In this document: positions 53,997-62,000 of the stretch, one piece after another
Layout: each line of letters starts with the position of its first letter
Position numbering within the stretch: the stretch's first letter is position 1
NCBI RefSeq assembly: GCF_900105835.1
Contig: NZ_LT629783.1
Location: 1,426,001-1,490,000 of the forward strand
Origin: Pseudomonas fragi
GTDB lineage: Bacteria > Pseudomonadota > Gammaproteobacteria > Pseudomonadales > Pseudomonadaceae
Length of the DNA: 64,000 bases
Direction: 5' to 3'
Notes under the pieces: generated by a model
The model's input: only the letters and a program-made list of their open reading frames with translations
Databases searched by the model: none
What the model was told of the DNA's origin: nothing
Program-made: the position numbers and the translations under genes

Positions 53997-54497
53997 TGTG
54001 GGAGCGGGCTTGCTCGCGATGCAGGCGGCGCGGCTTCCCAGTTACACCACGGTGCATACATCGCAGGCAAGCCAGCTCCCACAGATAATGCGGCACTCAC
54101 AAAATCTGCGGCCGACGACAATCCCTGTGGGAGCGGGCTTGCTCGCGATGCAGACGACGCGGCTTCCCAGTCACACCACGGTGACGCCATCGCAGGCAAG
54201 CCAGCTCCCACAGACAATGCGGCACTCACAAAATCTGCAGCCGACGACAATCCCTGTGGGAGCGGGCTTGCTCGCGATTCAGACGGCGCGGCTTTCCAGT
54301 CACACCACGGTGCATACATCGCAGGCAAGCCAGCTCCCACAGACAATGCGGCACTCACAAAATCTGCGGCCGACGACAATCCCTGTGGGAGCGGGCTTGC
54401 TCGCGATTCAGACGGCGCGGCTTCCCAGTCACACCACGGTGCATACATCGCAGGCAAGTCAGCTACCACAGACAATGCGGCACTCACAAAATCTGCG
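53997..54497. repeat. Tandem array of 129-bp REP-containing units
   Basis: The same unit begins at 53997, 54126, 54255 and 54384: exactly 129 bases each, four copies with the last slightly shortened at its end. Each unit holds one REP doublet (GTGGGAGCGGGCTTGCTCGC left arm) whose right arm is a shared variant (AGGCAAGCCAGCTCCCACA, slightly altered in the last copy) and a common ~40-base tail (AATGCGGCACTCACAAAATC...). This points to recent duplication of one REP doublet with its flank. Confidence 0.93.
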
Positions 54498-54510
54498 GCG
54501 TTTCAGGCAA

Positions 54511-54541
54511 CAAAAAACCCGGCACAGGCCGGGTTTTTTGT
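54511..54541. terminator. Bidirectional terminator
   Basis: AAAAACCCGGC-ACAG-GCCGGGTTTTT, perfect stem with A/T tails on both strands, between the porin/array and the helicase gene. Confidence 0.88.
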
Positions 54542-54557
54542 GAGTCACGCCAGCGCT

Positions 54558-55904
54558 TTAATCAGCGGCGGGTGCTTCTGGCTTGCGGCGCTTGAGCGGT
54601 GCCATGCCGTCCTTGCTGACCAGCGACAGGGCGTCGGTCTTCGGGCGGTTGGCAATCTTGCGCTTGGTCGGTGCCTTGGCGCCCGACTTCTTCTTGACGC
54701 CCTTGGCGTCGGTCTTTTTCTTCTTCACACCAACCGCTTTACCCGAAGCCTTGACGTTTTTCGGGCCGCCGTAAGTACCTTTGACTTCCTTGATGGTGCG
54801 ACGCTCGAAGCTTTGCTTCAGGTAGCGCTCAATGCTGGACATCAGGTTCCAGTCACCGTGGCAGATCAGCGAGATCGCCAGGCCATCATTGCCTGCACGG
54901 CCAGTACGGCCGATACGGTGAACGTATTCGTCACCGCTGCGTGGCATATCGAAGTTGATCACCAGATCCAGGCCTTCAACGTCCAGGCCACGGGCCGCAA
55001 CGTCGGTGGCAACCAGAATCTTGACGCCGCCTTGCTTCAGGCGATCGATCGCCAGCTTGCGGTCCTTCTGGTCTTTTTCACCGTGCAAGACGAACGCCTT
55101 GTACTCCTGAGCCACCAGACGACCGTAGATACGGTCGGCCATGGCGCGAGTATTGGTGAAAACAATGGCTTTTTGATAAGTCTCGTTGGCCAGCAGCCAG
55201 TTAACGATCTGCTCTTTGTGCTGGTTGTGGTCCGCGGTAATGATCTGCTGACGCGTGGTGGCGTTCAGCTGGCTGACCTGGTTGAGCTGCAAGTGCTCCG
55301 GGTTGTTCAGAACCTTGCCGATCATTTCACGCAGGCCCGAACCACCGGTGGTGGCCGAGAACAACATGGTTTGCTGACGATTCGGGCATTCATCGACCAG
55401 ACGCTGTACGTCTTCGGAGAAACCCATGTCGAGCATGCGGTCGGCTTCGTCGAGCACCAGCACTTCAACTTCTTTGAGGTCGAGGTTGCCAGCGTTGAGT
55501 TGTTCCAGCAAACGGCCCGGGGTGCCGATCAGGATATCCGGCACCTTGCGTAGCATGGCGGCCTGGACCTTGAAGTCTTCACCGCCGGTGATCAGGCCGG
55601 ACTTGATGAACGTGAACTGCGAAAAACGCTCAACTTCCTTCAGCGTTTGCTGGGCCAGCTCGCGGGTCGGCAGCAGGATCAATGCCTTGATGCTGACGCG
55701 GATTTTGGCCGGACCAATCAGGCGATTGAGAATCGGCAGAACGAAAGCGGCCGTCTTGCCACTCCCGGTTTGAGCTGTAACCCGCAGGTCACGCCCTTCG
55801 AGCGCGAGCGGAATGGCCGCTGCTTGCACAGGCGTAGGCTCGACAAATTTAAGCTCGGCCACAGCTTTAAGCAGGCGTTCGTGCAGGGCGAAATCGGAAA
55901 ACAC
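54558..55904 (-). CDS. DEAD-box ATP-dependent RNA helicase
   Basis: 448 aa from the GTG at 55904 (GAGGT upstream), which gives (M)FSDFALHERLLKAVAELKF. Motifs: Q-motif PTPVQAAAIP, AQTGSGKTAAF (Lys50), LILLPTRELA, VLDEADRMLDMGF, FSATT, HRIGRTGRAG. The C-terminal ~75 residues are Lys-rich. It belongs with the RhlE/SrmB-type helicases used in ribosome assembly and RNA turnover; the exact subtype is not settled. Confidence 0.92.
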   Translation of the reverse strand: MFSDFALHERLLKAVAELKFVEPTPVQAAAIPLALEGRDLRVTAQTGSGKTAAFVLPILNRLIGPAKIRVSIKALILLPTRELAQQTLKEVERFSQFTFIKSGLITGGEDFKVQAAMLRKVPDILIGTPGRLLEQLNAGNLDLKEVEVLVLDEADRMLDMGFSEDVQRLVDECPNRQQTMLFSATTGGSGLREMIGKVLNNPEHLQLNQVSQLNATTRQQIITADHNQHKEQIVNWLLANETYQKAIVFTNTRAMADRIYGRLVAQEYKAFVLHGEKDQKDRKLAIDRLKQGGVKILVATDVAARGLDVEGLDLVINFDMPRSGDEYVHRIGRTGRAGNDGLAISLICHGDWNLMSSIERYLKQSFERRTIKEVKGTYGGPKNVKASGKAVGVKKKKTDAKGVKKKSGAKAPTKRKIANRPKTDALSLVSKDGMAPLKRRKPEAPAAD

Positions 55905-56095
55905 GGGTGCTACCTCGAAGAAATACAAAAAATCAGCGGCATAGAGTAACGGTTTCGAGCGCCAAGGCCGAGTTACTTTGCACGAACGGCATGAAACAAA
56001 TGGTTTTTTAGGGTCTTTAGTCCAATCAAGGCCCACAAATCACCCTGAAGTGCTCTAATCCCATAGCCATTTATTACCGGATATCGTTTTTGCTT

Positions 56096-57364
56096 ATGGA
56101 TACTCAACCTCTCTGGAGCCAAATCCAGGACTTGTGGGCCAACCTGGACCAACATCCGTGGGTCTCGGCCATGCTCGGCCTGATCGTTCTGGTGGGCGTC
56201 GCCCTGCTGGCCGGTCATATCGCTCGCATCATTGTCCTGCGCGTGACCAAAATGCTCGGCCGCCAACCGGCCCTGCACTGGATCAATGACTTACGCGAAC
56301 ACAAGGTGTTCCATCGCCTGGCCCAACTGACCCCCTCGTTGATGGTGCAGTTCGGGCGCAATCTGGTGCCGGACATGAGCGACAACGGTCGCCACTTCCT
56401 CGGCAACCTGGCGCTGGCCATTACCATTTTTGTCCTTACCCGCGTCATCAGCTCGCTGCTGGACGCCTTGCTCGATATCTATTCGCGCACCAATTACGCC
56501 AAGACCCGGCCGATCAAGGGTTACATTCAGCTGACGAAAATGCTGCTGTATGTGTTCTCGGCCATCATCATTGTCGCCACACTGATCGACCGCTCGCCGA
56601 TGCTGCTGCTGTCGGGGCTGGGGGCCATGTCGGCCGTCATTTTGTTGGTCTACAAGGACACCCTGCTGTCGTTTGTGGCCAGCGTGCAATTGACCAGCAA
56701 CGACTTGCTGCGAGTCGGCGACTGGATCGAGATGCCGCAGGTGGGTGCCGACGGTGATGTGATCGATATCACCCTGCACACCGTCAAGGTGCAGAATTTC
56801 GACAAGACCATTGTCTCGATTCCGACCTGGCGCCTGATGTCCGAGTCGTTCAAGAACTGGCGCGGCATGCAGCAGTCCGGCGGGCGCCGGATCAAGCGCA
56901 GTCTGTTTATTGATGCCAGCGATGTCGCGTTCCTGACCGATGAGCAGGAGCAGCGTCTGGAAGGGGTACGCTTGCTGAGCGACTACCTGCATCGCAAGCA
57001 AGCCGAACTCAAAAGCTGGAATGAAGCCCAGGGCAACGTGGCAGCCTTGTCCGCCAACCGTCGGCGCATGACCAATATCGGCACCTTCCGTGCTTATGCC
57101 CTTGCCTACCTGAAAAGCCATGCCGATATCCAGCCGAACATGACCTGCATGGTGCGCCAGCTGCAAACCACGCCTCAAGGCGTGCCACTGGAGGTGTACT
57201 GCTTTACCCGGACCACGGTGTGGGACGAATACGAGCGCATTCAGGGCGATATCTTTGACTACCTGCTGTCCGTGCTGCCTGAGTTCGGGCTCAGCGTATA
57301 CCAGCAACCCAGCGGCAATGACCTGCGCAAAGGGCTGTTCAACAGAATACCGATCGAAGAGTGA
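56096..57364 (+). CDS. Mechanosensitive ion channel, YbdG type
   Basis: 422 aa. Five N-terminal membrane helices up to ~200; the last, pore-lining one reads LSGLGAMSAVILLVYKDTLL, followed by FVASVQLTSNDLLRVGDWIE, the MscS beta-domain entry. The length and the VQLTSNDLLRVGDWIEMPQ pattern match YbdG/YbdG-like channels of moderate osmotic shock. The ATG at 56096 (MDTQPLWSQIQDLWANLDQH) is preferred over a TTG two codons earlier. Confidence 0.9.
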   Translation: MDTQPLWSQIQDLWANLDQHPWVSAMLGLIVLVGVALLAGHIARIIVLRVTKMLGRQPALHWINDLREHKVFHRLAQLTPSLMVQFGRNLVPDMSDNGRHFLGNLALAITIFVLTRVISSLLDALLDIYSRTNYAKTRPIKGYIQLTKMLLYVFSAIIIVATLIDRSPMLLLSGLGAMSAVILLVYKDTLLSFVASVQLTSNDLLRVGDWIEMPQVGADGDVIDITLHTVKVQNFDKTIVSIPTWRLMSESFKNWRGMQQSGGRRIKRSLFIDASDVAFLTDEQEQRLEGVRLLSDYLHRKQAELKSWNEAQGNVAALSANRRRMTNIGTFRAYALAYLKSHADIQPNMTCMVRQLQTTPQGVPLEVYCFTRTTVWDEYERIQGDIFDYLLSVLPEFGLSVYQQPSGNDLRKGLFNRIPIEE

Positions 57365-57365
57365 T

Positions 57366-57475
57366 GTGTAGCCGCTGAGGAGCGCAGCGAGGCTGCGATG
57401 GGCTGCGAAGCGGCCCCCGGCAATCTGAAGGCCCTGCGGGCCTTGTCGCAGCCTCGTGCCTCGTCAGCGGCTACA
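57366..57475. repeat. Palindromic repeat, variant of the second family
   Basis: TGTAGCCGCTGAGGAGCGCA and inverse ending GTCAGCGGCTACA, inner GAGGCTGCG... with CGCAGCCTCG. Shorter (110 bases) than copies A-C and with GCCGCTGAGG instead of GCAGCTGCC, so it is a diverged relative or a parallel family. Between convergent genes. Confidence 0.7.
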
Positions 57476-57478
57476 GGT

Positions 57479-58039
57479 TCAAGCTTGCTTGAACTGCGGA
57501 TCACCGGTGAGCCTGAACAACAACTCGATCCCCTGCGGCCAGGCGCCAAACCCGCCTTCGCCATTGATATGCCCGGCATTTTCCAGCCATACCAGGTCAC
57601 TGCCCCAGGCCTGGCTGAAGGCCTCGGCCCGCTCAGGGGTAACATAGGGGTCGTTGGTACTGGCCACGGTGATGGCATCAAATGGCAGGGGCTCAAGCGG
57701 CATGGGGCTAAAGCCTGTGGTACCGGCCGGGTAACTGTCGGCTTCGGTATCACTGGGCGCCACCAACAGCGCCCCACGCACACGCCGGGCCTCTTTGGGG
57801 TGTTGCTGCGCCCATCGGGCAATCAACGAACACGCCAGACTATGGCCAACCAGCACCACAGGGCGCTCGCTCTTGGTGATTTTTTTTTGCAGGTTCTGCA
57901 CCCAGTCAGTACAGACCGGGTTTTGCCAATCTTCCTGCTTGACCCGGTGCAAACCGCTGTAGCGCTGCTCCCAGTGAGATTGCCAGTGTTCTGCTCCTGA
58001 ATTGAACAGGCCCGGCAAGATCAACACCCTGACTGTCAT
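57479..58039 (-). CDS. RBBP9/YdeN family serine hydrolase
   Basis: 186 aa alpha/beta hydrolase. The nucleophile Ser lies in LVGHSLACSLIARW; Asp and His candidates are in ASTNDPYVTPERA and NAGHINGEGGFG, completing the triad. RBBP9-type enzymes cleave small ester or amide substrates; the natural one is unknown. The stop is 4 bases from the repeat at 57366-57475. Confidence 0.9.
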   Translation of the reverse strand: MTVRVLILPGLFNSGAEHWQSHWEQRYSGLHRVKQEDWQNPVCTDWVQNLQKKITKSERPVVLVGHSLACSLIARWAQQHPKEARRVRGALLVAPSDTEADSYPAGTTGFSPMPLEPLPFDAITVASTNDPYVTPERAEAFSQAWGSDLVWLENAGHINGEGGFGAWPQGIELLFRLTGDPQFKQA

Positions 58040-58080
58040 TCCGACTCTCCCTTACGGCGATAGATGGACTGAGGTTGACC

Positions 58081-58941
58081 TTAGACCGTCACGGGCCTGC
58101 GGTCTAGGCGACTGATCCAGACAGCAAACACAATCACCAGCCCACCGATGAACAGTCGTCCCAACGGTTCATGCTGGTTCCAGATCAGAAGGTTGAGCAG
58201 CAAGCCCACCGGCACATGCAAATTGTTCATCACCGCCAGAGTGCCGCCGCTGACCAGGCAGGCGCCCTTGTTCCACCAATAAAGCCCCAACGCGGTGGAC
58301 ACCAGGCCCAGAAACACCAGCACCCCCCACTGCAGAGGGGCCTCGGGCAGAAAGTTGGCCTTGCCGAACAACAAGAATGCCGGCAGCACCACCGCCAGCG
58401 CGCCAAGGTAAAAGAAACCGAACCGCCGGTAATGGGGCAAGTCGCTCGGGTAGCGCGCCACCAGACGGCGGTACAAGACCTGCCCGGCGGCATAGGTGAA
58501 GTTGGCCAGTTGCAGCAGCAGAAAACCTTTGAAGAAATCCGGGCTGATACTGTCAAACCGAATCACTGCAGCACCCGCCACGGCCACCAGCGCGGCGACC
58601 AGGGCCCAGGGGTTGAACCGACGGTTAAGGGCATCCTCGATCAGGGTCACATGCAGCGGTGTCAGAATGGTGAACAACAACACCTCCGGCACCGTAAGCA
58701 CCCGAAAACTCAAGTACAGGCAGACGTAGGTAATGCCGAACTGCAGCGCCCCGATCAATAACATGCCGCGCATGAAGCCGGGTTCGACCTGACGCCAGCG
58801 CGTCAGCGGGATAAACACCAGCCCCGCCAGCACCACTCGCACCAGTACTGCAAAGTAACTGTCGACGTGCCCCGCCAGATACTCGCCAATCAAACTGAAG
58901 GAAAACGCCTGGATCAGGGTGACAAATAACAGATAGCCCAT
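58081..58941 (-). CDS. EamA family carrier (carboxylate/amino acid/amine type)
   Basis: 286 aa with ten helices. The N-terminus MGYLLFVTLIQAFSFSLIGE and central RVLTVPEVLLFTILTPLHVT match the EamA carriers annotated for carboxylates, amino acids or amines (E. coli YigM-like). The ATG at 58941 is chosen; the frame continues upstream without family resemblance. It follows the hydrolase gene convergence region and is read in the same direction. Confidence 0.86.
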   Translation of the reverse strand: MGYLLFVTLIQAFSFSLIGEYLAGHVDSYFAVLVRVVLAGLVFIPLTRWRQVEPGFMRGMLLIGALQFGITYVCLYLSFRVLTVPEVLLFTILTPLHVTLIEDALNRRFNPWALVAALVAVAGAAVIRFDSISPDFFKGFLLLQLANFTYAAGQVLYRRLVARYPSDLPHYRRFGFFYLGALAVVLPAFLLFGKANFLPEAPLQWGVLVFLGLVSTALGLYWWNKGACLVSGGTLAVMNNLHVPVGLLLNLLIWNQHEPLGRLFIGGLVIVFAVWISRLDRRPVTV

Positions 58942-59044
58942 GTATCTCTCGCTCAAAAAACCTTGGTCGCCTGTTCGATCACGCCGCAGCGAGCCCGAAG
59001 GAATGCGCGACCTTAGCCGGTTTGCCGGGGAAGTAAAATGCTGG

Positions 59045-59081
59045 CTTGGCAATGTCGCCTGTTTAAAGGCGATTGGCCAAG
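59045..59081 (-). terminator. Terminator of the large toxin-like gene
   Basis: On the minus strand CTTGGC...GCCAAG encloses TCGCC/GGCGA; both stems pair perfectly and TTTTA follows. It is 14 bases after the stop codon. Confidence 0.6.
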
Positions 59082-59094
59082 CGACCAACCCGGG

Positions 59095-62000
59095 TTAGAA
59101 ATCCGTCAGGCGCTTCCACGCCTGCAACGCATCGGCACTCAACGGACGAAACAGCCCCGGGTTATGAAAGAGTGCCTGCTGGATATCCTCGAGGCTCATG
59201 CTGGCATTTTGTGTCATAAAGGGCGCCAACTGGCCATGCCAGAGGGTGCCGTCCTGGCTGAAGTAACTACTTTTGTAGGGGCGATCCGGATAGATTTGCG
59301 TGTAAAGCTTCTGTGCAAAGTAGTCCACCAGGCATTCGTCATAATTGACCTCGGCACCGGACACAGCCTGCAACCCAATATGACGGTGGGAGGCCGCATG
59401 CACATATTCATGTACCACCGTGGAGCGCACCTTGTCGGTATCGACCAGCCCATTGACCACGAAATCCGGATGATCCGTGGCGATATATATGCGCCCTTGG
59501 GGCGAGGTCCAGGCTACCGGATTGGCTTTGGCAGAAGATGAATCGTAGGGAATACCCATTTTCCCTGCCAGATCATTGCCCGTTGTCGAAATCACCCTGA
59601 TCCCTTCCAGTTTGACGTGCCATTGGGTATGGATCTGCTGCTCGATGCGTTTGAAGTCGATAGCTCTTTCAACCTGCCAGGGTGTAGCCGCCGGCAGGTT
59701 GTTGAGGTTGCGGTAAAACTGCGGCCCTTCGGGATCCGGAACAAACATGACCTCGGCCCCGCCTTGCCATTTTGACCTTGGCCTGGGCTGCAGGCGGATC
59801 CCGGGATCTATTTCCCACACACCTGAGGCCAGGCCCTGGACGGGGCGAAAAGTCACAAAAGGGCCAGGTTGTTCACCATCGGCATGCAACTGCCAAAACC
59901 TGTTTCTGATCTGCACCACTTCATACACCTGCGGCGGCTCGCCAGCCGTTATCCAGGACCGGCTATTGTGCGTGTAAACACCGGGTGCCGAGCCTGGCAC
60001 CAGCCCCGGCAACGAGATATCACTGCGTGTGTAGGCGTTCATGTCGGCCAACGTGGCCTGGCCACCGTGACCCGGCAGGGCCCAGGTGTGCAAAGTGCCA
60101 GTTTCAAATGACTCCTTACCCCCGCCCCTGATCCCTCTTCTTCTCCAGAGCCCCCCCGCTCCGGCATCGGGTTTGGCAATCAGCCCGCTGCTGAGCAGTT
60201 GCGACGGGTTGTCAGGGTTACTGATTCGCAGCCTGTAATAGCCATCAGGCAAGTCAGGGCTGGCGGGCACGACATACCTTTGCTGGTTGAATCGCACAAC
60301 CCGCACCCTCGATGCCAGCTGCGGCCCATAGGGCAGGCCGGAAACAGGATCGAGCAGGTGGTAACGTGGGGCATCCGCGCTGCCCGTGTTGCGCACCGGC
60401 ACATTGTCGATGCCGTTGACCCTGCGTAGCTGATCACCTGGCGGCGGTGACTTCCACAGCGCGGGGTCATCGACCGTCACCAGCCCGCGGCGAGTGTCAT
60501 AGCGGGCCACACTTGAGCGCCTGGCGGCTTGATTGTAGTGCTCCAGCCCCCGGCTGGCCAGGCTGCGGCCGCCCATCAAAACCTTGATGCGGCCCCATTT
60601 GAGCAACTGGGACAGGCCGTCGGCCGGGTTGAACTCTTGCGCCAGAGCCACCAGCAGAGTTCTGGTGAGCCTTCCCAGCCGTGGCAGCGCGGGCTTGAAA
60701 CCCAGTTTTCCGGCTGTTTTCAGGATGCGTACCGCGCCACCGACAAACCGGGCCACGGGCAGGAAAAACAGCAGGTCGAAAACCAGCCCCAGCCTGCCCT
60801 CAGCCATGCGTTTCTGGTCGCCAGACAGCAGGTCGTCAAAAGTCCCCCAGAACGGGGTAATCGACTTTAGCAGCTGCACGGCCGGATGAGCCTGGTCAAA
60901 CGCCGTCACGCCCCGGGCTGCCGCGCGGGCCTGATCCCTGTCGATATAGAGAGGGGCCAACATGGCAATCTGCTTGCTGCGCGCGGAACAAAACGTATTG
61001 GGCAGCGTACTGCCGGGTTGGCCCTCTGCAGGCAAGCTGCCCAGCTCTTCGACAATCAGCCTGGAGCTTGAGAGTGCATGGGGCCGCGGTTTTTGCCCTG
61101 TTCGGTAGGCGTTTTCGTCCAGTTGCAAAATCGCCCCATGCCGATAGCGATGGATCCAGCTATGCAGGCCCGTTTGCCTGGGACCAATCACTCCGCCAAT
61201 CAACAATGGCTTGAGCCCGGGGCTTTGCTGAATGTGCAAGGCTCGCGGAAATACCTCATAGATATCGCAATCACCGGGCTTGCACACTTGCAGGATAAAA
61301 CCCTGGCGCAGCATCAGCGAATCCATGAGGCTCGTGGTCTCTTCAGCGACGCTGCCACGACTTTCTGTCCTCACGCGCAACACCCTGACAGCGCTGTACT
61401 CGATATCCTGACGCTGTTGCGGGGGCAGGCTGTCCAGCAAGAACCTCACCACTGCTTGTTGTGCAGATACGAGCGCTGCCTCATGGGCATCGTAGCGACG
61501 GCTGAACTCGCGCTCGATATTCACCTGCAAGCGCCCAAGCCGGGCCAGCAGTGCAGCCCGGGCCCTTAGCGTTTCGGTGCTTGGCAGGGTGGTTGCCGTA
61601 TGCGGCTCAAAATCCACCTCCATATGCTTGCCCACGGCATACAGCTCAAACAGGGGCACACTCCCCCTCTGCGCCGTGTACACGCGTTGTTCGGGGCTGA
61701 TGCCGTGTTTCAACAGCTCAGCCCTGGCCATCTGCAGTCTGGCGGGGGGCACCTCGAACAGATCGTTGGCCGCTTTGAGCACTGTCTGCTCAAAGGCATC
61801 CAGCGCCTTGGCGGCTTGCTGGATCTGCTCGCTGGTGTAAGCACTCAAGGGCATTTCAGGCACAACGCCATGAAGGGCTGCCCAGGTCATGAGCGGTGGT
61901 AGTCGCAGGGAAAGCATGGCCGCCGACTTTTCCCGCGCCACGCTCTGCTGCCCTGCCAGGCCAGTCGCCTGCTGGCCTGGCAACGTGATGACCTGTTGAA

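Noticed and set aside
53957..54487. 176-codon minus-strand ORF across the tandem array
   Set aside because: It translates only the REP-containing repeats (SRASPLPQGL repeated), which occurs wherever REP elements are in frame.
53997..54497. CRISPR array
   Set aside because: The repeating unit is 129 bases with no short repeat/spacer alternation, and there are no cas genes.
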